From NCBI GenBank assembly GCA_020637335.1, contig JACJWC010000003.1:223561-287560 (forward strand): 64,000 nt of DNA, in the 5' to 3' direction. The notes under the pieces were generated by a model. That model saw only the letters and a list, made by a program, of their open reading frames with translations. It made no database searches and had not been told where the DNA came from. Position 1 is the stretch's first letter. Each line of letters starts with the position of its first letter. This stretch comes from Acidobacteriota bacterium. GTDB taxonomy: Bacteria > Acidobacteriota > Holophagae > Acanthopleuribacterales > Acanthopleuribacteraceae. The translations under genes were made by a program, and so were the position numbers. This document shows, one piece after another, positions 17,998 through 27,500 of this stretch.

Positions 17998-18642
17998 TCA
18001 ATCCCCTTTTAACTTCGAAAAAAGGCCGCCTAAAAAACCTTTTTTCTGACTGGGATCCAATTCATCGCGCCATTCGCGCAGCTCCGTGTCCTCCGGTAGT
18101 AACTCTAAAGCTTTTAAAACCATATTTTTGGCTCGTGTTGTCATGCCCAGCTCGCGCAGAATTTTGGCAAAAGACTTGGCGTATTTGCCGCTAAACTGGT
18201 CTAATTCCACCGCCTTTTGAAGACTTTGCAAGGCATTTTTGCGTTTGGCCGGAACCTGATATTCCGCCATTCCCTTGTAGAAATACGATTCGGCATGGTC
18301 CTTGTAAAAAACAGCTTTTGCCAGGTATTCTGCAGCAGCATCGTACTGGCGTTGCTGATAACGCGACATGCCCGCTTTGTAAAATTGTTGAAACTGCTGT
18401 TCGGTACTGATAGCGGGCGCCTGGGTGGGTTGTGAGAGCGTGGAGTCATACTTTTGGCGCTGAACCGGATCCTTGAGCGTATTGTAGGCCTTGACGATCT
18501 CTTGGTATTCCTTTTCAGCTTTGGCCCGATCCTGTTCGCGGAATCGATCGGGGTGGTGCGTTTTTGAAAGGTTGCGAAAGGCCTGATGGATTGCATCCGC
18601 CCCACAACTGCGATCAATTCCCAAAATTCGGTAGTAGTCCAT
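17998..18642 (-). CDS. J-domain (DnaJ-like) protein with TPR tail
   Basis: A 214-residue protein. Residues 1-65 form a J-domain (YYRILGIDRSCGADAIHQAF, with the HPD tripeptide in THHPDRF) that would stimulate an Hsp70 ATPase. Residues ~80-200 are helical TPR-like repeats (KAGMSRYQQRQYDAAAEYL, AESYFYKGMAEYQ). There is no Gly/Phe region and no zinc finger, so it is a specialised J-protein rather than DnaJ itself. It lies 61 bp after the unknown helical protein and 1 bp before the PP2C gene. Confidence 0.85.
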   Translation of the reverse strand: MDYYRILGIDRSCGADAIHQAFRNLSKTHHPDRFREQDRAKAEKEYQEIVKAYNTLKDPVQRQKYDSTLSQPTQAPAISTEQQFQQFYKAGMSRYQQRQYDAAAEYLAKAVFYKDHAESYFYKGMAEYQVPAKRKNALQSLQKAVELDQFSGKYAKSFAKILRELGMTTRAKNMVLKALELLPEDTELREWRDELDPSQKKGFLGGLFSKLKGD

Positions 18643-18703
18643 ATTTGACTCAATCTCGTGGAATGTTTCTCTGTTTTAACGGTTGTCAAACAGAATGTCA
18701 ATC

Positions 18704-19744
18704 TTACCGTTTTGCCGATTTCCACATACGCTTGGCTGTTCGCCGAATCGCATCAGGGACGCCTTTATCCATCTCAAGCTGTTTCATGTCGCGTTGAACC
18801 AAGCGGGGCAGGAGTTTCAAGGAGATATCAATGGGGGTGCGTGGATTCTTGACCAGGTTGTGAATAATCTTGTAATTGGACATCCATTCCCGGTTCAGAG
18901 CAATGCTGCGAATGACCTCAGAATTCAAGGAGCGCATATTAGAATAGAATTCCACCTCAGCTTCGGTAATCCGCGGTGATTTAATGACTGCTGAGGAAAC
19001 CAGTTTATTGGCATCTCGAATGAGGGTTTGCCGAACTTCCCGGTTGCCTTTTATGGCCGCTTGAACCCGTTGCGGAACCGTCATCACGCTGAGTTGTTTA
19101 ATCAGAGAATCCTTTTTCTCCTCGTCTCCATCCGAAACCATGTCGCGAATGGAAACAGACTCTTTGCCAAAGGTCCGCACAAAATCTTTGGCGTGCTCCA
19201 GTGCTTCCCTTTCAACATCTTCAATGTTTTTTTGCTCAAGTGTTTCGGCGGGATCCACCAATTCACGCAGCAACAGGCGTTCATATTCGTCCAAGCGCTG
19301 AATGTGGTTGACCCCGATGCCCGGATTTTGGCGCAAAGCCTGAATCAATTCTGGATCCTCGAGGATTTTCACTTGGTTATTAACAACCAAATCGAGGAGT
19401 TTAGGGTCAATGCCGGGGGCAACCCGTGTCAGGTCGGGCGCAGGTGTGTTGGGATTAAGCAAAATTTGCGATTTGGGTTCGGATTTGATCTCAAAGTTGA
19501 CCAAATAAAAACCCAATAACTCGGGCACCAGCTCGCGATTCTCGAAAAAGCCTGTTAGAACGGTTTCGGGCATGGATTCGACGGCGGCTTTGGCCTCTTC
19601 AATCAAATCCATCTGCTTGGAGACGATGTGGTATATGGCCTCCAGCAAAACCTCTGGTTCCAAGGGCATAAAGCCCATGACAATCGCCCGTTTTGCCTGT
19701 TCGGATATCTGACCCGCTTTAATTTGTAAAATGACTTCTTCCAT
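18704..19744 (-). CDS. Conserved all-helical protein of unknown function
   Basis: A 346-residue soluble protein with no signal peptide or membrane segment. It is rich in Leu, Glu, Lys and Arg and reads as almost entirely alpha-helical. Paired-helix units such as NREVRQTLIRDANKLV and NPRTPIDISLKLLPRL in the C-terminal half suggest a HEAT/armadillo-like solenoid. The C-terminus is strongly basic (RTAKRMWKSAKR). I do not recognise a named family. Its ATG shares a base with the upstream stop (TAATG), so it is made together with the RodZ-like protein. Confidence 0.65.
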   Translation of the reverse strand: MEEVILQIKAGQISEQAKRAIVMGFMPLEPEVLLEAIYHIVSKQMDLIEEAKAAVESMPETVLTGFFENRELVPELLGFYLVNFEIKSEPKSQILLNPNTPAPDLTRVAPGIDPKLLDLVVNNQVKILEDPELIQALRQNPGIGVNHIQRLDEYERLLLRELVDPAETLEQKNIEDVEREALEHAKDFVRTFGKESVSIRDMVSDGDEEKKDSLIKQLSVMTVPQRVQAAIKGNREVRQTLIRDANKLVSSAVIKSPRITEAEVEFYSNMRSLNSEVIRSIALNREWMSNYKIIHNLVKNPRTPIDISLKLLPRLVQRDMKQLEMDKGVPDAIRRTAKRMWKSAKR

Positions 19745-20691
19745 TAGGGAACCTTTGTCCTTGCATCGGCCATTGCTTGGTCTACTGCCGCGTAGAACCC
19801 TCCGGGCCCAAACTCTACCCGCGGCAGGTAGATTTTTGTTTCAGAGAGCACCTCGCGATATTGAGCGCCCTCCTGAACCCGTATGGCGGCAGCATCTCCT
19901 ATCTTTAAGATGTGCTGAGTACCGTATCGGTAAACACGGGTCTCGCCTTGAGAGAGGAGCCTTCGGGTCCAAATACTGCCATCAATCGTCACTTCGATCC
20001 AAACCGGCTCAATCGCCTCAATGGCAAAAACGGATTGAATCGGCACGGGCCCTTCAGCATTAACGGGTTGGACCTGGTCTCCTTGAATAGGCAAGGTGGG
20101 TACCTGAGAAACCTGTTCGTTTTCGGGAGCCGATTCCGGGATGGGAGCAGGTGTCGGCTCGGCATTGTCCGTTGTGGGCGCCGCTAGGTTTGCGGGATCG
20201 ACAGAATTTTCCGCTTCTTGGGGGCCCTGGGGGACTGCGGTACCCAAATAGGGTTGATTTGCCAATCCGGCATCAACCGGATCCAACACTTGGTTGGAGC
20301 GATCAATTTTGACAGCAAAAAACAAACTCCAGACAACATAGGCCACACCTGCGACCACGATGCCCAGTACCGTCAAAAAAAAGGCATTGCGCCGACGTTC
20401 CCGCACAAAACTCTGCTCATCTTGTTTGTTTTGCTCCATGATCAACAAGCTGTGCGGTTTTATCTCAAATTGTTTGTGAAATTCAGTCGTAATGATTTCG
20501 GTATCCAAGCCCAGATATTGGGCATAGGCACGCAAGAAGCTGCGTGCATAAACGCCCTCCGGGAGTGCCTTGATATCATCGGCCTCTAAGGCGATCAGAT
20601 ACATTTTGGCAATCTTGGTTTCCGTGGAAATTTGATCCAGTGTTATCTTCCGCTTATTGCGCTCTTTTTTTAGCGTTTCACCAATGGTCAT
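19744..20691 (-). CDS. RodZ-like HTH-transmembrane protein (DUF4115)
   Basis: A 315-residue bitopic protein from the ATG at 20691; an in-frame ATG 14 codons earlier exists but would precede the conserved MTIGETLKKERNKRKITLDQIS start. Residues 1-75 are a Cro/C1-type helix-turn-helix, which in RodZ contacts MreB. A membrane helix lies at ~115-137 (LTVLGIVVAGVAYVVWSLF). A Pro/Glu/Asn-rich periplasmic linker (~150-230) and a C-terminal beta-rich DUF4115 domain (~230-300, with PVWIEVTIDGSIWTRRLL) follow. RodZ sets rod shape in other bacteria; the role here is inferred. Confidence 0.82.
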   Translation of the reverse strand: MTIGETLKKERNKRKITLDQISTETKIAKMYLIALEADDIKALPEGVYARSFLRAYAQYLGLDTEIITTEFHKQFEIKPHSLLIMEQNKQDEQSFVRERRRNAFFLTVLGIVVAGVAYVVWSLFFAVKIDRSNQVLDPVDAGLANQPYLGTAVPQGPQEAENSVDPANLAAPTTDNAEPTPAPIPESAPENEQVSQVPTLPIQGDQVQPVNAEGPVPIQSVFAIEAIEPVWIEVTIDGSIWTRRLLSQGETRVYRYGTQHILKIGDAAAIRVQEGAQYREVLSETKIYLPRVEFGPGGFYAAVDQAMADARTKVP

Positions 20692-20808
20692 GAACCGTCC
20701 CCGCTCGGTGGCGTAAAAACGAGTGTCTACCACCCCGTTTTCACAAGTAACTCTATTTTAAAGGACGGCACAGGTAAACCGTAAATTAAAGGGAAGGCAA
20801 AAGGAACC

Positions 20809-21237
20809 ATGAATTTACCACTGGATCGAAGAAAAATTGGGCTCGATTTGCAGGATTGGTGCTTGACTGAAAAAAACCCGGCCGTGGGTCTGGGCTTCGT
20901 AAAAAACGAAAACGGTGTGCTGTGGCAATGGCACAAACCATTTGGATCCTGTCACTTGGATCCCAACATCCAACCCATTCGCGATGTGTTGACAAATCTC
21001 TTGGACGGTAGCGCAGATCTCTCGACACTCCTCGCCGTAACCCAACATTTGATTTTTCAAGAAAGCCTGTCCCGCAAAGAGCGATTTCACCAAGAAACAA
21101 CGGCCTTTTCAGAGCTTTTTACCCAAACGCCGCCTGGCCTACAAGCATTTTTAAATAAAAATCCGCGACCCTTTGGCCTTACCGTCCAACAGGCGCAGGT
21201 GGTTTCGACCCTCTTGGAATGGCTAGCCAACCCCTAA
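20809..21237 (+). CDS. Small protein of unknown function
   Basis: A 142-residue soluble protein transcribed divergently from the rodZ-like operon. It has good gene signals: AAAGGAACC before the ATG and a clear intrinsic terminator immediately after the stop. The sequence is mixed alpha/beta, with a FVKNENGVLWQW strand pair and a helical C-terminal half. No signal peptide, membrane segment or known motif is visible. I do not recognise a family. Confidence 0.6.
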   Translation: MNLPLDRRKIGLDLQDWCLTEKNPAVGLGFVKNENGVLWQWHKPFGSCHLDPNIQPIRDVLTNLLDGSADLSTLLAVTQHLIFQESLSRKERFHQETTAFSELFTQTPPGLQAFLNKNPRPFGLTVQQAQVVSTLLEWLANP

Positions 21238-21239
21238 AA

Positions 21240-21269
21240 AAAATGGGCCCGATCAGGCCCATTTTCTCA
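21240..21269. terminator. Bidirectional intrinsic terminator
   Basis: AAAATGGGCC-CGATCA-GGCCCATTTT is a perfect 10-bp stem with a 6-nt loop, flanked by As upstream and Ts downstream. It therefore terminates both the small plus-strand gene ending at 21237 and the minus-strand YfgM-like gene ending at 21287. Confidence 0.85.
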
Positions 21270-21286
21270 ATTGGTTTTTTTGCCGA

Positions 21287-22015
21287 TTAGGTCTCTTTTT
21301 TCAAGTCGTCCAGAAGGGTTTTTGCTTTGCTGTAGAAGGTCGGTTGTTTGGACGTGTCTTCAGCGTACTTGTTTATCAATACTTCTAATTCCTGGATGGC
21401 TTTAGCGGTATCGCCCTGATCTTTGTAAGTCATGGCAATCCTGTATTTGAGCAGGTCGGCCAGACCGTCTGTGCCGCTCAAAGTATTAAAGCAATCATTA
21501 AAGGCTTGCAAAGCTTTAGCGTAGTCTTTTTTGGCACGGTAATATTCACCCAAACCCATGTAGCCCAATGAGGCATAGATCCCGTTACTCTTCGACAAAG
21601 CTTCGTAATGGGCTAGCGTATCCTCATTGCGACCCAGGGCTACCAAACAGCCAATAGCGCGAACACGCGCTTGGGCTTGGATCTCGCCCGTTGTTGAGGA
21701 AATGGCTTTCTCAAGTTCAGCCAATGCGGCTTCGTTTTTGGCCTTTTCATCCTCAAACTTCAGTTCTGCCTGAGGATCATCCGCCTCCGTTAACAGGATT
21801 TTTTCGCCTTTGTAAAGGACCTGGGCGGCCTGATGGTCCTGATGCGAACGAAAAGCTTGCAACCCAAAAATAAGGCCTACAACCACAATTCCTGCGGCCA
21901 CCAACATCATCACGCGGCTGGCGTGATCTTGGCTGTAGCGGATTGCACGTTCCATGCGGGTTAAAAATTCATCCTGCTTAAGCAGTTCTCGGCGTTCCTC
22001 TTTGCGTTTAGTCAT
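21287..22015 (-). CDS. YfgM-like membrane-anchored TPR protein
   Basis: A 242-residue bitopic protein. The start at 22015 (MTKRKEERRELL) has AAAGGGA upstream; an earlier in-frame ATG would add 44 unlikely residues. A charged cytoplasmic stretch (1-30) precedes one membrane helix (~34-56, MLVAAGIVVVGLIFGL). The rest is periplasmic TPR-like repeats (e.g. YASLGYMGLGEYYRAKKDYAKAL and KYRIAMTYKDQGDTAKAI). This layout matches the YfgM/TPR_21 group, which associates with the Sec translocon in E. coli. Function here is inferred. Confidence 0.72.
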   Translation of the reverse strand: MTKRKEERRELLKQDEFLTRMERAIRYSQDHASRVMMLVAAGIVVVGLIFGLQAFRSHQDHQAAQVLYKGEKILLTEADDPQAELKFEDEKAKNEAALAELEKAISSTTGEIQAQARVRAIGCLVALGRNEDTLAHYEALSKSNGIYASLGYMGLGEYYRAKKDYAKALQAFNDCFNTLSGTDGLADLLKYRIAMTYKDQGDTAKAIQELEVLINKYAEDTSKQPTFYSKAKTLLDDLKKET

Positions 22016-22187
22016 AATCGTCCCTTTATTCGTTAAAAAGACCGACGGAATTCCCGCGGTCACCCATATTGGCGCCCTCGCCGATGCCACACGCAAAAAC
22101 AAGGGCAGCCGCGGTAACATAGCACAGACTGGTCGACATGACAGCATTTTTCACCGGGAAGGTTGAATCCATAATGAGAGCATTTGC
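22016..22187. promoter_or_regulatory. Divergent intergenic region
   Basis: These 172 bp separate the minus-strand YfgM-like gene from the plus-strand RND transporter gene and must hold both promoters. I see no convincing -10/-35 pair. Confidence 0.3.
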
Positions 22188-24158
22188 ATGAATCTGGCCC
22201 GACTTGGTGGGTTACTTATCCTGTTGCTGCTGTTCCTTATTTCATTACCCTCGATCAGGAATCTTCAGCACGACAATTCAATAACGCGTTTCTCAAACTC
22301 GGTTTCGGACACCCAGGTGCTGCCCTTTTGCCTGTTCTGGCTTAGACCGGGGCAAGACGCCCAACTCAACGCTTCTACCCGCGATGCATTCCGCCAGTTC
22401 TGTCAAACACAGCTTCGGCTAAACATTATTGGCCGCCACGAGTTGGAAATGTTGCTGCCCGCCCTTAGCGCGGCCCAACTCCCTTTGTGGTTACCGGTTG
22501 AAAAGGATTCCAACACAGATGCGGTTTTTCTGTTCCAATCGGAGCCGGATCTCGATTGGTCCAACCTGCAAACCCAACTGCATAGTTGGTCCAAGGCCCA
22601 GCAAGGCAACCCAAGTGTAACGCTTCTCGGAGAACCCTGGGTCAATGGTCAATTGGAGCAATCGGCGCGCAATATTCGTTTTCGCCAATCGCCGATCATG
22701 GCCGCAGTCATTTTCGTTTTACTTGCGGTTTTATTTCCCCATCCGCGTTATGCGTTTTGGCATATCGCCGCTATTGGTGGTGCCCAAGCTCTGTTCTTAG
22801 GTACTGCAGCACACTTGGGATTTGTTTTCGATTTATTAACGTCCATGGTTCCTGCCCTGGTATTGGTGCTTATTACGGCCATGCAAATGCATTTAAGCTT
22901 GGCTGCAGCCCAGGGCGGTTGGACCGCGACCCGCCAAAAAATTAAACCCAATCTTTGGGTCACCACGACCAGCATTTTGGGTTTTATCAGCTTAGTGTGG
23001 TCTGATGCCCGTCCGGTCCAAGCCATGGGTCTTTTTACGGCCCTTGGCTTGGGTTTGGGCTTTGTTTGGATCCATGTCCTGGCGTGGTGCAGTGCGCCCT
23101 GGATCCCCAGGATACGCCCAAAATTTCGAGCGCCCAGCCTGCCCGTCCTACGCTATCCAAAAACGCTCCTTTGTCTTGGGGTGGCCATCTTGGGACTTGG
23201 AACCATTTTTTTGATTCACCAACCGCTGGAAACCAATGGAATCCGTTATTTTCCAGTCCACCACCCTGTGCGCCAATCTACAGAGCAATTTGAGCGCCGC
23301 GTGGGCGGCACCAATCGCCTAACGTTGTCCTTGGATCAGCCGGTCGCTGCAAAATCTCTACAACAATTGTGCGTCGATCTGCGCAATAGCCCCGTCATTG
23401 AACAGGCCAGCTGCCCCGCTGATTGGTCGCCCGAGACGCTTCCTTTGGTCGCACAAATGATGATTCGTCCCTTGTTGATCCGCCAATTTGGAGACCGCCA
23501 AAATACGATCCAACTCTGGGTCCACGCACTGGACAGCGACGGGTATTTCGATTTAGAACGGCAAATCCTCCAACACGTCGCCCAGCATTTGCCTGGAATT
23601 CGGGCCGAGCTCCACGGTCCACTGCGCGCAATTTCCCTGACCCAGGCCCATTTGCTGGGCAATTTGGCCGAAAGCCTGATCACCACGATTTTGACCATCT
23701 GCGCCTTGGTCTGGTTGATCTTTCGACACCAATCCCGGGCCTGGGTGACTTTAATCGTCAACCTGTTTCCTTTGGCCATGATGGCAATTGGCATGGCCAT
23801 GATCGCCATCCCACTTTCCATCGCCAGTATTATGGTTTTTTCAATTGCCTTTGGCGTCGCGATAGACGACACCATCCATCTGCTCTCGAGCTTTCAAAAT
23901 CAAACCGGACCCAAAGCCTGGCAACTCGTCTGGGCTAAAGACGGGACGGCTGTTACAGCGACCAGTTGCATCTTAGGTCTCGGCTTTTTCTGCCTGGCCT
24001 GGACTGAATTTTTGCCGGTTCGACACTTTGCAATCTTGCTGGGCATTGGTATTGTTTGCGCCTGGATCGGCGATGCAGTTCTGCTGCCCGCACTCCTCCA
24101 AAACAACCCGAAAGAAAGGATCGAACATGACCGAATCCATCAGCCTTCCTCCCTTTGA
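22188..24158 (+). CDS. RND/MMPL-superfamily transporter
   Basis: A 656-residue polytopic protein with the two-fold RND layout: TM1 (~5-22), a periplasmic domain (~25-160), a membrane bundle (~165-305), a further TM (~323-342), a second periplasmic domain (~345-485) and a final bundle (~490-645). The second half carries FGVAIDDTIHLLSSF, the intramembrane acidic signature of RND and HpnN/MMPL-type carriers. The equivalent place in the first half has no such pair. It is short for the family (usually 750 residues or more) because the periplasmic domains are small. Substrate unknown; lipid or hydrophobic export is the common role of this type. Confidence 0.78.
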   Translation: MNLARLGGLLILLLLFLISLPSIRNLQHDNSITRFSNSVSDTQVLPFCLFWLRPGQDAQLNASTRDAFRQFCQTQLRLNIIGRHELEMLLPALSAAQLPLWLPVEKDSNTDAVFLFQSEPDLDWSNLQTQLHSWSKAQQGNPSVTLLGEPWVNGQLEQSARNIRFRQSPIMAAVIFVLLAVLFPHPRYAFWHIAAIGGAQALFLGTAAHLGFVFDLLTSMVPALVLVLITAMQMHLSLAAAQGGWTATRQKIKPNLWVTTTSILGFISLVWSDARPVQAMGLFTALGLGLGFVWIHVLAWCSAPWIPRIRPKFRAPSLPVLRYPKTLLCLGVAILGLGTIFLIHQPLETNGIRYFPVHHPVRQSTEQFERRVGGTNRLTLSLDQPVAAKSLQQLCVDLRNSPVIEQASCPADWSPETLPLVAQMMIRPLLIRQFGDRQNTIQLWVHALDSDGYFDLERQILQHVAQHLPGIRAELHGPLRAISLTQAHLLGNLAESLITTILTICALVWLIFRHQSRAWVTLIVNLFPLAMMAIGMAMIAIPLSIASIMVFSIAFGVAIDDTIHLLSSFQNQTGPKAWQLVWAKDGTAVTATSCILGLGFFCLAWTEFLPVRHFAILLGIGIVCAWIGDAVLLPALLQNNPKERIEHDRIHQPSSL

Positions 24159-24585
24159 AGTGACCTGGGTGCCGGGTGGCGACCGGACCTTACAGCAGTT
24201 GGGCAAAAATTTGGTACTGTATTTTTACCCCAAGGATTCAACCCCGGGCTGCACCACCGAAGGACTTGAGTTCGCAGGGCTTTACGAAAAGTTCCAAGGT
24301 CTCAATACTGAGATTATTGGCGTGTCGCGCGATTCCGTCAAAAGCCATGAAAAATTTATCGAAAAACAAGGCTTCCCGTTCCCGCTGATATCCGATCCCG
24401 ATGAAAAACTGTGCCGGCACTTCGATGTCATCCAAGAAAAAAACATGTATGGCAAAAAAGTTTTGGGCGTGGTGCGCTCGACGTTTGTATTCGATGCGCA
24501 GGGCAACCTCATTCAGGCCTTGCGCGGGGTAAAAAGCAAAGGCCATGCACAAGCCATATTAGAGCTGATCCAAGCTCGATCCTAA
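24127..24585 (+). CDS. bcp: Bcp/PrxQ-type thiol peroxidase
   Basis: A 152-residue peroxiredoxin that reduces hydroperoxides. The active site YPKDSTPGCTTE gives peroxidatic Cys42 with the Pro and Thr of the PxxxTxxC motif. The usual Bcp resolving cysteine five residues later is absent (CTTEGLEF), so Cys96 in KLCRHF may be the resolving thiol, or the enzyme may be 1-Cys. The start at 24127 has AAAGGA upstream and overlaps the 3' end of the transporter gene by 32 bp; an earlier in-frame ATG would lengthen that overlap. Confidence 0.9.
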   Translation: MTESISLPPFEVTWVPGGDRTLQQLGKNLVLYFYPKDSTPGCTTEGLEFAGLYEKFQGLNTEIIGVSRDSVKSHEKFIEKQGFPFPLISDPDEKLCRHFDVIQEKNMYGKKVLGVVRSTFVFDAQGNLIQALRGVKSKGHAQAILELIQARS

Positions 24586-24588
24586 CCG

Positions 24589-27500
24589 TCAGGCAAGGGC
24601 CTGATCGCGGATCAACTGGATCATGGCATCCACATCCAGATTTTCGGCTTGTTCCTGGCCTTCCAAAATGCGATCGACCAGATCGCGTTTCTTCTCGTGG
24701 ATGCGCAAAATCGATTCCTCAATGGTATGGGCGGCAATCATGCGATAAACGGTCACAGCTCGGGTCTGGCCCATGCGATGGGCCCGGTCCGTCGCCTGTT
24801 CCTCAACGGCCGGATTCCACCACGGGTCCATATGAAAAACGTAATTGGCTTGGGTCAGATTCAGGCCGGTACCGCCTGCCCTGAGCGACACCAAAAACAC
24901 ACCAACTTCGCCCGATTGAAAGCGTTTAATGATTGATTTGCGATGTTTAACGGGCGTTTCACCGGTCATGGTCAAAAAAGGTACGTGGATGCGGTTGAGC
25001 TCAAGGCCAATCTGATCCAAAAAGCCCGTGAACTGACTGAAGACCAGAGCACTATGCGATTCAGCGACCAGCTCTTGGATCAGCTCGGAAAAAAGCCGGA
25101 TTTTGGCAGAATCACCTTTGTATTTTTCGTCAACCAAAATAGGGTGGCAGGCCATCTGGCGCAGCCGTGTAATTCCGGCCAGGACCTTGAAACCGAGGTT
25201 TTCACCGCCTTTGTCCAGTTGGCCCAACAAACGCAGGCGTTCTTCCTCGTAGCGTTTGATTTGTTGGTCACCCAAATCGACCTTGAGCAGTACCTCTGTG
25301 CGATCCGGTAAGTCATTGAGGACCTGCTTTTTAGTCCGTCGGAGCACAAACGGGCCGATCAAGGATTTAAGGATGTCCAGGCGTTCCTGGTTGTTTTGCT
25401 TTTCGATCGGCCCCATAAAACGTCGCTTGAAGTGAGACCAATCGCCCAAAATATCCGGACTGATCATGCGGAAAATACTCCAAAGCTCGCCTAAGTGGTT
25501 TTCCAATGGCGTGCCCGTCAGACCGAGGGTCCAATCGCGTGGAATTTGGGCCAACGCACGCGCCGTCTTACTCAGGGCATTTTTGACAAATTGTGCTTCA
25601 TCCAAAACAAGCGTTCCCCAATTCACCTTGCTCAATTTTTCGCAATCGCGCAGGACAAGGGCGTAACTGATTAAAACCACGTGGCCGGGTCCGATTTTGT
25701 TGAAACGTCGCGATCTACCCACTTCGCTGTAAACCATGGTGTCCAAATCGGGCGCAAACCGGTCAATCTCCTCTTTCCAATTAAATACAACGCTGGCCGG
25801 TGCTACTACAAGACACGGGCCCACCGATTTGCGGGCGTACATGATAGCTAGCGCTTGAACCGTCTTGCCAAGGCCCATGTCATCGGCTAAACAAACGCCA
25901 ATGCCAGCCTCCGACATTTTGGACAACCAGGCATAACCCTCTAATTGGTAATGGCGTAAGTCGCCAAGAAATCCCTCCGGCGGCTGGGCAGCGGCCTTGG
26001 CCGATTGCATGCGACGGACCCGCTCCAGCAGCGGACTCTGGCCCACCAATTCAAACGGCATGTCCGCCAACAGGGCCGGCGCGATCCGTTTGAGGTCCAA
26101 TTGGGGATTCGAACGATCGAGCGCAAATCGCAGGCGATTGAGTTGGGCGCGCAAGAGCGCATCGATTTGCAACCAATCGTTTTCGCCGACTGGCAGGTAT
26201 TTTTGCAATAGCGGTCCCTGCTCCTCTGCGAACAGGGGCGTCAGATCGTGTTTTTCGCCCTTGTGTGTCAGTTCAATTTTTAAGGAAGATGGCCCTTTCA
26301 TATGCAGCGCGATGCGGGCATTGCGCTGCCATTTGCGAATTTTGGGCTTTTTTCGCGTCCAAACCAACTTGAGCCCACTTTCACTCTTCAACCAATCAAT
26401 CACGCGGAAGGCTTCGTCCAGGTCAGCGATTTCACACTCAAAACTATCTAAATCGCCCCACTCCTCGGGAAATTTCATCTGGAACTGGCGGAACATCTCG
26501 CGTTCGGTTTCCAATTCACGCCGAATAACATCATTGCCCGCCTGCAAATAAAGTTGACCTTCACCGGGCAGCACATCTCCTTTAACTCGGTTATAAACAA
26601 TCCGCGGCCGCAAGGAAAAGCCGCGGAAGGGATTTAAGTCCACAATTAAAATGAGCTCAGGCTCAGCCTTGGACATCGATTTGAGCAGTTTCTCCGGCAT
26701 CCGCACATGAAAGATCTTCTGTAACTTCTCCAAGCGGTGCAGGTTACTCAATAACAGCTCTTTGCTCAAAACCGGATTTTGCTCAACGATTTCGCGCACG
26801 AGACCCGCCCGATTCCCATCCACTTGGCACAGCAGCAAACGCTTCTCTTCGGGCAGGAAATTGAGCAAGCCCCCCTCCACGGGAAAACTGTGCATCGGCG
26901 TTCCGGATTTTGTTAAATTGGTGCCCAACCAAAAGCCGCCTTTAAATTCCTGAACCACCAGTTCCAAATCGGCAGGATGCAGCTCAACGTCCTGACCTTG
27001 AAAACGCAAGCGCGGATGCCCACTCAAGGTCAACCAAAATCCCCACGGATACTTCCGATAAGGCGCGTATTGTGAGTAAAAGAGGATCTGGCGGAAGTTT
27101 TTAATGTATTCAACCAGGTTCTGATCGAAGGGGTCGGTTTGGTCGAGTTTGTAGGATTCGGCCGCAGTCAGACGTCGGCGCGGACTGGGAATACCATCCT
27201 GGAAGCGCACCAAATGGATTTGAGGCGTTACGCCCAAATCACTGGCTTCTATATCGATCTCCAATTGGATGTTACGGTGGTCGACCTTGGTGACTAGTAA
27301 ATATTTATCCAAAAAATCCAGGGTGCTGGCCGATTCATTCGGACTGCGATCCAATTCCACCATCAAAGCGGCCACAAAACCTGCCAAATGCTCACAAATC
27401 TGTCCGCGTTTCCCGCGAGTACAATTGCATGCACAGCCATTTATGGTGTCCCGATCCGGATCGAAAGATATTTGCGTCATGAAATTGGGATGATCGTCCA

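Noticed and set aside
22016..22147. Longer start of the YfgM-like gene
   Set aside because: The added residues lack family character, and a good ribosome site precedes the ATG at 22015.
23336..23875. Long antisense frame opposite the RND transporter
   Set aside because: It is a shadow of the real gene, caused by codon bias; its residues are rich in Arg, Trp and Ser with no motif.
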